64,000 bases of DNA from CAWGOF01 sp963824225 (GTDB lineage Bacteria; Acidobacteriota; Polarisedimenticolia; Polarisedimenticolales; Polarisedimenticolaceae), in assembly GCA_963824225.1 (NCBI GenBank), contig CAWGOF010000002.1, forward strand, positions 434,001 through 498,000. The letters are read 5' to 3'. The notes below the pieces were generated by a model, which searched no databases, was not told the origin of the DNA, and saw nothing but the letters and a program-made list of their open reading frames with translations. Of this stretch, positions 17,741-26,860 are shown piece after piece. The stretch's first letter is position 1; the number at the start of each line of letters is the position of its first letter. The position numbers were made by a program, and so were the translations under genes.

Positions 17741-19026
17741 GTGGAGCGCCGCGACTTCCTCGTTCGTACGGGCCTGGCGGTCGGAGCGACCGCGCTCGCT
17801 CGAGCCGCCGAGGCCGCGCGTGCGTCGGTACGGGCGTCCCTCGACGGCTGGCCGGCCGTGCGGGCCCTGTTCGAGCTCGACCCGAAGCTCATTCACATGA
17901 CGGGGTTCTTCCTGGCCTCGCACCCGCGCCCCGTGCGCGAGGCGATCGAGCGCCACCGACGCGCGCTCGACCTCGAGCCCGTGGGCTACTTCTTCGACAA
18001 CGAGGAGCGGCTCGAGGCCGCGGTCTTGGCGGCCGCCGCCGACTACATCGGCGGTCAGCCAACCGACATCGCGCTGACCGACAGCACGACGATGGGGCTC
18101 GGTCTGCTCTACGGCGGATTGCAGCTGCGGCCCGGGCAGGAGATCCTGACGACGACGCACGACCATTACTCGACCGAGACGTCGCTGCGCCTGCGGGCAG
18201 AGCGCACCGGAGCGACGGTGCGCCAGGTGCCGCTCTACGACCGGCCCGCGAGCGCGAGCGAGGACGAGATCGTCGGGCGCCTCGTGCGCGCGGTGCGACC
18301 CGAGACGCGCGTCGTCGCCCTCACGTGGGTCCACTCGGTCAGCGGCGTGAAGCTGCCGATCCGCGCGATCGCAACGCGCGCTCGAGCGGGCGCGACGTGC
18401 TCTTGTGCGTCGACGGCGTCCATGGCTTCGGCGTCGAGGATGTGCGGCTGCCAGAGCTTGGCTGCGACTTCTTCGTCGCCGGCTGCCACAAATGGATCTT
18501 CGGTCCGCGCGGCACGGGGCTCGTGTGGGGACGTGCAGAAGCGTGGCCCGCGGCACAAGCCACGATCCCGACGTTCGACACCGAGGCGTATCTGATGTGG
18601 ATGGGAGAGCGCCCGGCCCGTGGCCTCCCGCCGTCCGTGGCCATGACTCCGGGCGGGTTCCAGTCGTTCGAGCACCGCTGGGCGCTCGACGAGGCGTTCC
18701 GGCTGCACCTGGCGCTCGGCAAGTCGCGCGTCGCCACGCGGATCCACGAGCTCAATACTCGACTCAAGGACGGCCTGAGCGAGATGCGCCACGTGACCCT
18801 GCACACTCCGCGGGACGAGAAGCTTTCTGCGGGGATCGTGTGCTTCGAGGTCACCGGGATCGCCCCGTTCGATGTCGCTCGACGCCTGGGCGAGCGCGGA
18901 ATCGTCGCCAGCGTCTCGCCCTACCGGACACGCTATGCCCGGCTTGCGCCGAGTCTGCTCACTTCCGAAGAGGATGTCGATCGGGCGCTGTCCGAGGTCC
19001 GGGCCCTCGGGAAACCGGCTGCGTAG
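17741..19026 (+). pseudogene. Tat-exported class V aminotransferase (isopenicillin N epimerase-like), one frameshift
   Basis: Starts at GTG 17741 with a twin-arginine leader (RRDFLVRTGLAVGATALA). The first part (to about 18370) has DIALTDSTTMGLGLLYGG and THDHYSTETSL. The frame then changes, and VLLCVDGVHGFGVEDV and AGCHKWIFGPRGTGLVWG (PLP lysine) follow in another frame to the stop at 19026. A single lost base near 18371 restores an uninterrupted 428-residue protein. CefD-like enzymes with Tat leaders are known in Gram-negatives, but their substrates are mostly undefined. It lies 9 bases after nspC, so it may be co-transcribed with the polyamine genes. Confidence 0.75.
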
Positions 19027-19133
19027 CGCTGAGCCTCGCCCGCGACGGCTAGGTGGCGGGCCCCTCTTGCAGCTTGACCCCGTTCCAACCTCGGCGTATG
19101 AGTCCAGTGCACGCCTGGTCGTCGGGGGGCGCC

Positions 19134-22100
19134 ATGCACCGTATCTCGACCGCCGGCTTCGTCCTCCTCCTCTCTTCTCTCTCCGTTTCCGCTACGCCCC
19201 GAACGCTGACGTTCGACGAGCGCGTCGCCGCCCAACGGGCGATCGAGCGGGTGTACTACGCGCACCAGGTCGGCACACGCCCACCGTTCGACGAGATCGC
19301 GAGCCCACAGCGTCTCGAGCGCAAAGTCCGGACGTACATGGAGCGATCGGTCGCGCTCGAGCAGATCTGGAACGCACCGCTGACGGCCGAGGCGCTGACG
19401 CGGGAGTGGGAGCGCGTCACCCGGTCCACGAGCTTCCCCGACCGCCTGCGCGAGCTCTACCGCGCACTGGGAGACGATCCGTTCCTGATCCAGGAATGCC
19501 TCGTTCGCCCAGAGCTCGTCGAGCACCTGGCGCGCGGGCGCTTCGCCTACGACGCGAGCATTCATGCCGCTGCCCGCGCGGAGGCCGAAGCGCTGCGCGA
19601 TTCGCTCGTACGTGGAGCGCTCGACCCTCGTCTCGACCATCCACGGCGCACCCCTAGCGCGGTCGACTCGACATCTGCTCGCCGGGGTGAGGTCGGGCCG
19701 GTCGAGGAGACGAGGGACGGGTTCGAGCTGCGCGTTCCGACCGCGACCTACGTCATCCCCAAGACGACATGGGATGACTGGTGGTCGCGCTCCCGGTCGA
19801 GCCTCGATATGGAGCGGTTCCGCGCCGTCGCGCGTGACGAGTGGCCATCGATGCCTGCACACGTCGCCGCCGGAACTGGCCCCGAGTGCACACCGGACAC
19901 TTGGATTGCCGGGGGGCTCGACGACCAGCCCTCGGCCAAGACCGGCCACCTGGGATTCTGGACGGGCAACCTGATGCTCGTCTACGGAAGTGACTCGGGC
20001 GGGGCCATCCGAACTGAGACCCATCCTGGCAGCCGCTACGATCCGCTGATCGACCGCTGGACGTCGATGAGCTCGACCGGAGCCCCGACATCGTCGTTAC
20101 CGAGATACTTCGGGGTTTGGACCGGTTCCGAGATGCTCGTGACGGACGGCGCCACGGGCAACGCCGGACGCTACGACCCGGTCAGCGATACGTGGAGCCC
20201 GATGGCCAGCGGAGGTCAGTTCGGGTCTGGGGCGAGGGCGGTATGGACGGGGAGCGAGATGATCGTGTGGGGAGGCGGTAGCGGTGGCTCGTACACGAAC
20301 GCGGGCAAACGCTACAACCCCTCGACCAACACCTGGACCGCAATGACCACGACCGGCGCTCCCCTCGCTCGCGGGTTTCATACCGCCGTGTGGACGGGGA
20401 GCGAGATGATCGTCTGGGGTGGGATCATCGTCTCGAACAACACGTTCACGAACACGGGCGGTCGGTACAACCCGGCGCTCGATCAGTGGACCTCGATGAG
20501 CACGTTCGCTGCGCCGACGGCGAGGGTCGGTCACGTCGCCGTTTGGGGCAACGGCGAGATGATCGTCCACGGCGGCGTCGAGTTCTATTCGGCCGTCGCG
20601 GTCCAAACCGGGGGACGCTACAGTCCGTCGAGCGATTCCTGGACGGCGACGGCGAACACCGGGGCCCCGGTGCGATCGGGCCATAAAGCGGTCTGGACCG
20701 GCTCGAGCATGCTGATGTGGGGCGGAAACCTGGCGCAGTTCGGAGGCCCGCAAGACACGGGGGCGAACTACGACCCGACGTCGGGCTGGTCGGTCATCTC
20801 CTCCACCGGTGCGCCGCCGGCACGGTCGGGACACAGCGCCGTGTGGACCGGGACGCGCATGCTCGTGTGGGGCGGCGAAGTGACCGGTACCGCGTTCTCG
20901 AGGCTTAGCACGGGCGGGCAGTACGTCCCGTCGACGAACTCGTGGCTTCCGATCACCACGGTCGCCCCGCGGGGCCAACACACGGCGGTGTGGACCGGGA
21001 ACGAGATGATCGTGTGGGGCGGTGACTTTCCCGTCACCGGTGCACGGTACGACGCGACGCTCGCGACATGGACACCGACGTCGACGGTGGGAGCTCCGTC
21101 AGCAAGAACGGCTCACTATGCCGTGTGGACCGGAACCAAGATGATCGTCTGGGGCGGGGACGTTGCCGGACTCAACACGCCACTCGATTCCGGCGGTCGC
21201 TACGACCCGCTCACCGACACGTGGAGCGGCATGAGCCAGCCCGGGTTTTCGGGGATAGAGGGGTCGCTCCTCGCCGTCGTCTGGACCGGGACCGAGATGA
21301 TCGCTTGGGGCGGCGCCTGGACCGGGTCCGTGGCTTACGGTGGACGTTACGATCCCGTCCAAGACACGTGGACGCAAACGGCGCCGTTCCCCGGGACCCA
21401 GCGGCGGTATACGAAGGCGGTGTGGACAGGACACGAGATGATCGTGTGGGGTGGCTGGAACGACAACCCATCGACCTACTTCGGCGACGGTGGACGTTAC
21501 GATCCGACCAGCAATAGTTGGGTCTACATCGGGATCGCCCCCAACTCGCCCACTCCCCGGGTCGACCACACCGTCGTGTGGACCGGCCAATCGGTCCTGT
21601 TGTTCGGCGGGCAGGGCCCTGCGCCCGGGGCGGGCGTTGGAGGGCGGTACGATCCTCAGACGTCGACCTGGAGTGCGATGTCCACGCTCAATCAGCCGAC
21701 GGGCTTCAACGAAGCCTACCGGCACACCGCAATCTGGACCGGCGGGCGGATGATCGTATGGGGTGGCTCGATCACAACCCCGGGAGGACTGTACGATCCG
21801 ACATCGAACTCCTGGAGCGTGATGAGCACAGCCGGCGCACCACCCAATCGCTCCAATCACACGGCGATCTGGAGCGGTCGGAGCATGTTGATCTGGGGCG
21901 GCGGTGCGACGACGGGTGACGCGAGGGGTCCGGACAACCTGGGCGCCGAGTACTTCCCCGACAGCGACGCCGACGGCGTGTCCGACGCCTGCGACAACTG
22001 CGCGCTCACACCGAACGCCGGACAGCAGGATCAGGACGGAGACGGGTTCGGCGATGCGTGCGACGCGTGTCCCGCGACGCCCAACGTGGATCTCGATCAC

Positions 22101-22874
22101 GACGGCAGGACGACCTGCACGGACTGTGACGACTCGAATGCGCAGGTCTATCCGGGCGCGCCGCCCCTCTGCGACGGCATCAACAACGACTGCAACAACC
22201 CGGGCTGGCCCTCGGTCACCGGAACGCCCGATGCGGATGCGGACGGCGACACGTGGCTCGTCTGCGAAGGCGACTGCAACGACAGCGCTGCCGCGGTACA
22301 TCCCGTAGCGGTCGAGATCTGCGACGGGATCGACGATGATTGCGACGCGCTGATCGACGAGGACGAGCTGGGGGTCGACACCGACAGCGACAACGTGCGG
22401 AACGCTTGCGACAACTGCCGCACCGTCTCCAATCCGAGCCAGAGCGACGGAGACGGCGACCGCGTGGGCAACGCCTGCGACAACTGCGTGTCGACGCGCA
22501 ACCCCAACCAGACGGACGACGACCACGACGGGCAAGGTGACCTGTGTGACCTCGACGACGGCCTGATCTACATCCTGTTCAACAGTCGCAATCTGGTCGA
22601 ATGGCAGCAGGAGAGCGGCTTCACGACCTGGAGCTCGTACCGCGGCTCACTCGCCGTCTTGCGGTCGAGCGGTCTTTACACGCAGGCTCCGGGCTCGAAC
22701 CCGCTGGCGCAGCGCGACTGCGATCTCGCGAGCCCGTCCGACGCGGAGGCGGTCGTTCCCGGCGTGGGTGAGGTCGCGTTCTGGCTCGTGACCGGAAAGA
22801 ACGGAGGTTTGGAGAGCAGCCTCGGCACGAACAGCGTAGGCGTGCCGCGGCCGAACACGAACCCCTGCCCGTAG
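19134..22874 (+). CDS. Giant secreted kelch / TSP3 / MopE-motif protein, paralogue 1
   Basis: 1246 residues from ATG at 19134 with a GGGGGG ribosome site; the frame opens earlier, but MHRISTAGFVLLLSSLSVS is the signal peptide. The N-terminal domain (about 22-270) is shared by all three paralogues and is of unknown fold. Fourteen kelch-like units (about 272-935) follow the pattern VWTGxEMIVWGG...GGRYDPxxDTWT, enough for two seven-bladed propellers. Next come TSP3-type Ca-binding units (DxDxDGxxDACDNC) and MopE-type DCDDSNxQVYPGAP...CDGINNDC motifs (about 939-1140). The last 100 residues (YRGSLAVL ... NTNPCP) form a separate C-terminal module. A cell-surface adhesion, matrix or metal-binding role is inferred. 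Confidence 0.85.
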   Translation: MHRISTAGFVLLLSSLSVSATPRTLTFDERVAAQRAIERVYYAHQVGTRPPFDEIASPQRLERKVRTYMERSVALEQIWNAPLTAEALTREWERVTRSTSFPDRLRELYRALGDDPFLIQECLVRPELVEHLARGRFAYDASIHAAARAEAEALRDSLVRGALDPRLDHPRRTPSAVDSTSARRGEVGPVEETRDGFELRVPTATYVIPKTTWDDWWSRSRSSLDMERFRAVARDEWPSMPAHVAAGTGPECTPDTWIAGGLDDQPSAKTGHLGFWTGNLMLVYGSDSGGAIRTETHPGSRYDPLIDRWTSMSSTGAPTSSLPRYFGVWTGSEMLVTDGATGNAGRYDPVSDTWSPMASGGQFGSGARAVWTGSEMIVWGGGSGGSYTNAGKRYNPSTNTWTAMTTTGAPLARGFHTAVWTGSEMIVWGGIIVSNNTFTNTGGRYNPALDQWTSMSTFAAPTARVGHVAVWGNGEMIVHGGVEFYSAVAVQTGGRYSPSSDSWTATANTGAPVRSGHKAVWTGSSMLMWGGNLAQFGGPQDTGANYDPTSGWSVISSTGAPPARSGHSAVWTGTRMLVWGGEVTGTAFSRLSTGGQYVPSTNSWLPITTVAPRGQHTAVWTGNEMIVWGGDFPVTGARYDATLATWTPTSTVGAPSARTAHYAVWTGTKMIVWGGDVAGLNTPLDSGGRYDPLTDTWSGMSQPGFSGIEGSLLAVVWTGTEMIAWGGAWTGSVAYGGRYDPVQDTWTQTAPFPGTQRRYTKAVWTGHEMIVWGGWNDNPSTYFGDGGRYDPTSNSWVYIGIAPNSPTPRVDHTVVWTGQSVLLFGGQGPAPGAGVGGRYDPQTSTWSAMSTLNQPTGFNEAYRHTAIWTGGRMIVWGGSITTPGGLYDPTSNSWSVMSTAGAPPNRSNHTAIWSGRSMLIWGGGATTGDARGPDNLGAEYFPDSDADGVSDACDNCALTPNAGQQDQDGDGFGDACDACPATPNVDLDHDGRTTCTDCDDSNAQVYPGAPPLCDGINNDCNNPGWPSVTGTPDADADGDTWLVCEGDCNDSAAAVHPVAVEICDGIDDDCDALIDEDELGVDTDSDNVRNACDNCRTVSNPSQSDGDGDRVGNACDNCVSTRNPNQTDDDHDGQGDLCDLDDGLIYILFNSRNLVEWQQESGFTTWSSYRGSLAVLRSSGLYTQAPGSNPLAQRDCDLASPSDAEAVVPGVGEVAFWLVTGKNGGLESSLGTNSVGVPRPNTNPCP

Positions 22875-22888
22875 TTCAGGAGACCGTC

Positions 22889-25800
22889 GTGATCCATCGC
22901 GCGACTTTCGCTTTCGGTCTGGCCCTTCTCGGCGTGACGCTTACCCCGCTGTTCGCCGCAGCTTCCCGGGAGCTGACGTTCGACGAGCGTGTCGAGGCCC
23001 AGCGGAAGATCGAGCGGGTCTACTACGGGCACCAGGTCGGGACGCGCCCGCCGTTCGACGAGATCGCGAGCCCTGATCGTCTCGAGCGCAAGGTCCGGAG
23101 GTACTTGGAGCAATCCGTCGCACTCGACCAGATCTGGAGCGAGCCGCTGACCGCCGAAGCACTGTCGCGGGAGTGGGAGCGCATCGCGCGGTCGACGAGC
23201 TTCCCCGATCGGCTGCGCGAGCTCTACCGCGCGCTGGGAGACGACCCCTTCGTGATCCAAGAGTGCCTCGTGCGCGCCGAGCTCGTGGACCATCTCGCAC
23301 GCGGGAGGTTCGCCCACGACCCGAGCATCCATGCCGCGGCGCGCGCAGAGGCCGAGGCGCTGCGCGACGCGCTCGAGCGTGGTGCGCTCGACCCGCGCCT
23401 CGATCATCCGCGGCGGATCGTCGACGCGCCCGACGCGAACCGGTCGGCCCGGCCGGGTGAGGTTGGCCCTGTGGTGGAGACTTTCGACGGGTTCGAGGTG
23501 CGGGTGCCGGCCGCGACGTACGTGATCCCCAAGGTCTCATGGGACGATTGGTGGTCGCGCGCACGGTCGAGCCTCGACATCGAGCGGTTCCGCGCGATCG
23601 CGGGCGACGAGCGACCGCCGATGCTTCCGGACGTCGCCGCCGGAACTGCCGGCGAGTGCACACCCAACACCTGGCGTTCCGGCGGCCTGGACGACCTACC
23701 GGCGCCTCGGACCGGGCACCTCGCGTTCTGGACCGGCAATCTGATGCTCGTCTTCGGCTACCCGGACAACCTGCCACCGGGGAATCGCTACGACCCATTG
23801 ATCGACCGCTGGACGTCGATCACGCCGGTCGGCGCGCCCACCTCAGTCAACCCGTTCTATGTCGGCGTCTGGACCGGGTCCGAAATGATCGTGTGGAACG
23901 GTAAGGTCGCGAGCGGTGGACGCTACGACCCGGTCACCGATACCTGGTTTCCACTCGCGGCTGGCGGTCCGGTCGTAGCGAGTGGCGCCAAGGCTGTGTG
24001 GACCGGGAGCGAGATGCTGGTGTGGGGCGGCACGACCGACTTCACGAACTACACGAATACCGGAAGGCGTTACAACCCGTCGACCAACGCCTGGACTCCG
24101 ATGACCACGGTCGGCGCCCCGAGCGGTCGCGGCGATCACACCGCCGTGTGGTCCGGCAGCGAAATGATCGTGTGGGGCGGGATCACGTTCTCGAACAATA
24201 CCTACACGAACACGGGCGGTCGGTACAATCCGTCGCTCAACCAGTGGACTTCCACGAGCACCGCCGGTGCGCCCACGGCGAGGTTCGGGCACGTCGCGGT
24301 TTGGGCCAACGGCGAGATGATCGTCCACGGCGGCGTCCTGGTCTATTCGAGCAGCGCCGTGGCAACCGGGGGCCGCTACAGCCCATCGAGCGACTCGTGG
24401 ACCGCGACGACGACGACCGCAGCTCCGACGAGAGCGTTCCATACTGCCGTGTGGACCGGTTCGAGCATGATCGTCTGGGGCGGCAACGTCACGCACTTCG
24501 GAGGCTCCCAGAGCACCGGCTCGAGGTACGATCCCGCGTCCGGTTGGTCGGACATCTCCCCGTCCGGTGCGCCGTCGGCACGTTCGGGACACAGCGCGGT
24601 GTGGACTGGCACACGCATGCTCGTCTGGGGCGGCGGAAGCAACACGGGTGCGCAGTACCTCCCATCGACCGACTCGTGGATCGCGATGACCACGATCGCA
24701 CCGCGTGGCGACCATACCGCCGTGTGGACCGGGAACGAAATGATCGCGTGGGGCGGTGCCACGCTCACGTTTAGCGGCCCCCCGACCAACACCGGCGCGC
24801 GGTACGACCCGACGCTCGCAACGTGGACACAGACCTCGACCGTGGGAGCCCCATCGGCGCGGACGAGGCACTATGCCGTGTGGACCGGAACGAAGATGAT
24901 CGTGTGGGGTGGAAGCGGCGTTGGTAGCCCGGCGCTCGATACCGGCGGGCGTTACGACCCGTTCTCCGACACGTGGAGCGGGATGAGCCAGCCGGGGTTC
25001 TCGGGGTTCGCCGGGGTGAGCGCGGCGGTCGTCTGGAGTGGGACCGAGATGATCGCCTGGGGCGGGTCCGCCGCCTACGGGGGACGCTACGATCCCGTCC
25101 AGGACACGTGGACGCAAACGGCGTCGTTCACCGGAGGTGTCCCCCGGCAGAACCCGTCCGGTGCGTGGACCGGGCACGACATGATCGTGTGGGGTGGCCA
25201 GACGCAGAACCCCTCCACGTTGTACAGCGACGGTGGCCGTTACGATCCGATGACCGACAGCTGGTTCTACATCTGGGTCGGACCCAACTCTCCCACTCAG
25301 CGGATCGACCACACGGCGGTCTGGACCGGTCAGTCGTTCCTCGTCTTCGGTGGGCAGCCCCATACGAGCTCGGATGTCGGAGGCGCGTACGATCCTCAGA
25401 CGTTCGCCTGGACCGCGATGTCCACGGCCAACGAGCCGACGCGCAGCTGGGGACACACCGCGGTCTGGACCGGTGGCCGGATGATCGTGTGGGGCGGCCG
25501 GGTCGCGAACTCGCCCGCTGCAGGCGGCGTGTACGATCCGATAGCGAACTCCTGGAGCGTCATGACCACAACGGGCGCACCGTCCGATCGCCACTATCAC
25601 ACCGCGGTCTGGACCGGCCGAAGCATGTTGGTCTGGGGTGGCGGGCCGCTGACGGGCAACCAGCGCGACGACGGCGCCGAGTACTTCCCCGACAGCGATG
25701 CCGACGGCCTGTCCGACGCGTGCGACAACTGCGCGCTCGTGAGCAATGCGGGGCAGGGAGATCAGGACGCAGACGGCATCGGCGACGCGTGCGACGCGTG

Positions 25801-26743
25801 TCCTCAGACACCGGACGTCGACGGCGACCTCGACGGCACGACGAGCTGCACCGACTGCGACGACTCGAACTCCCAGGTCTATCCCGGCGCACCGGCGCGC
25901 TGCGATGGGGTCAACAACGACTGCAACGATCCCAATTGGCCCTCGGTCGCCGGCACACCCGATGCGGATGCGGATGCTGACACCTGGCTCGTTTGCGAAG
26001 GCGATTGCAACGATGCGGCGGCCGGGATCCATCCGGGTGCGGCCGAGGCGTGCAACGCGATCGACGACAACTGCAACGTCCTGATTGACGACGACGCGCT
26101 CGGCGTCGATACCGACTCCGATGGAGTGCGGAACGCGTGCGACAATTGTCGCACCATCTCGAACCCCAGCCAGACCGACGCCGACGGCGACCATGTCGGC
26201 AATGCGTGCGACAACTGCCTGACCGTCGGGAACCCGGACCAGCAAGATCCGGATGCGGACGCGCGAGGGAGCGCGTGCGACAACTGTCCGCTCGACGCGA
26301 ACCCGGCGCAGGACGACACGGATGGAGATCGTGCTGGTGACGCCTGTGACAACTGCCTGCTCGATCCGAACACGAGCCAGGCCGATGCCGACCACGACGC
26401 CGAAGGCGACGTGTGCGATTTCAACGACGGGCTGATCTACATCGTGTTCAACGGCCCGGCCCTGGTCGAGTGGCGGCAGGAGACTGGCTTCTCGACCTGG
26501 AACTCGTACCGCGGCTCGCTCGCCGTGTTGAAGGCGAGCGGGGTGTACACGCAGATCCCGGGGTCGAACCCTCTGGCCCAGCGCGACTGCGGTCTGGCGA
26601 GCCCCGCGGATGCCGAGCCCGGCGCACCGGGCGTGGGCGAGGTGGCGTTCTGGATCGTCACGGGGAAGAGTGGGGGCGTGGAGACTAGCCTCGGCACGAA
26701 CAGCTCGGGGGTGCCGCGGACGAACACGAACCCCTGTCCCTGA
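22889..26743 (+). CDS. Giant secreted kelch / TSP3 / MopE-motif protein, paralogue 2
   Basis: 1284 residues from GTG at 22889, 14 bases after paralogue 1. Signal peptide MIHRATFAFGLALLGVTL with cleavage near FAAAS. Same domain order as paralogue 1: N-terminal domain, fourteen kelch units (about 280-925), TSP3 and MopE-type calcium motifs (about 930-1180) and the RGSLAVL ... NTNPCP end. It carries five consecutive DxDxDxxxxACDNC units at 26100-26415 where paralogue 1 has three, so repeat number varies within the family. Its N-terminal domain is more diverged from paralogues 1 and 3 than they are from each other. Confidence 0.85.
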   Translation: MIHRATFAFGLALLGVTLTPLFAAASRELTFDERVEAQRKIERVYYGHQVGTRPPFDEIASPDRLERKVRRYLEQSVALDQIWSEPLTAEALSREWERIARSTSFPDRLRELYRALGDDPFVIQECLVRAELVDHLARGRFAHDPSIHAAARAEAEALRDALERGALDPRLDHPRRIVDAPDANRSARPGEVGPVVETFDGFEVRVPAATYVIPKVSWDDWWSRARSSLDIERFRAIAGDERPPMLPDVAAGTAGECTPNTWRSGGLDDLPAPRTGHLAFWTGNLMLVFGYPDNLPPGNRYDPLIDRWTSITPVGAPTSVNPFYVGVWTGSEMIVWNGKVASGGRYDPVTDTWFPLAAGGPVVASGAKAVWTGSEMLVWGGTTDFTNYTNTGRRYNPSTNAWTPMTTVGAPSGRGDHTAVWSGSEMIVWGGITFSNNTYTNTGGRYNPSLNQWTSTSTAGAPTARFGHVAVWANGEMIVHGGVLVYSSSAVATGGRYSPSSDSWTATTTTAAPTRAFHTAVWTGSSMIVWGGNVTHFGGSQSTGSRYDPASGWSDISPSGAPSARSGHSAVWTGTRMLVWGGGSNTGAQYLPSTDSWIAMTTIAPRGDHTAVWTGNEMIAWGGATLTFSGPPTNTGARYDPTLATWTQTSTVGAPSARTRHYAVWTGTKMIVWGGSGVGSPALDTGGRYDPFSDTWSGMSQPGFSGFAGVSAAVVWSGTEMIAWGGSAAYGGRYDPVQDTWTQTASFTGGVPRQNPSGAWTGHDMIVWGGQTQNPSTLYSDGGRYDPMTDSWFYIWVGPNSPTQRIDHTAVWTGQSFLVFGGQPHTSSDVGGAYDPQTFAWTAMSTANEPTRSWGHTAVWTGGRMIVWGGRVANSPAAGGVYDPIANSWSVMTTTGAPSDRHYHTAVWTGRSMLVWGGGPLTGNQRDDGAEYFPDSDADGLSDACDNCALVSNAGQGDQDADGIGDACDACPQTPDVDGDLDGTTSCTDCDDSNSQVYPGAPARCDGVNNDCNDPNWPSVAGTPDADADADTWLVCEGDCNDAAAGIHPGAAEACNAIDDNCNVLIDDDALGVDTDSDGVRNACDNCRTISNPSQTDADGDHVGNACDNCLTVGNPDQQDPDADARGSACDNCPLDANPAQDDTDGDRAGDACDNCLLDPNTSQADADHDAEGDVCDFNDGLIYIVFNGPALVEWRQETGFSTWNSYRGSLAVLKASGVYTQIPGSNPLAQRDCGLASPADAEPGAPGVGEVAFWIVTGKSGGVETSLGTNSSGVPRTNTNPCP

Positions 26744-26860
26744 GCGCGGAGTCCAGCGAACGCTTGGCGTCGGGGGGCACCATGCACTCTTTCCGTTTCC
26801 GCTGCGCCCCGGACGCTGACGTTCGACGAGCGCGTCGCGGCCCAACGGGCGATCGAGCGC
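26744..26860 (+). other. Duplicated upstream segment with a broken start for paralogue 3
   Basis: The segment 26751-26786 repeats the leader of paralogue 1 (GTCGGGGGG-x-ACCATGCAC). Between ATGCAC and TTTCCGCTGCGCCC, 38 bases present in paralogue 1 (most of its signal peptide) are missing. As 38 is not a multiple of three, ATG 26782 reads out of frame and ends at 27087. The kelch frame has no ATG, GTG or TTG between the TGA at 26741 and GTG 26861. Confidence 0.75.

Noticed and set aside
15349..19026. A dedicated mobile island explaining the broken genes
   Set aside because: No transposase, terminal repeats or integration site seen; indels recur in unrelated genes, so an error source is likelier.
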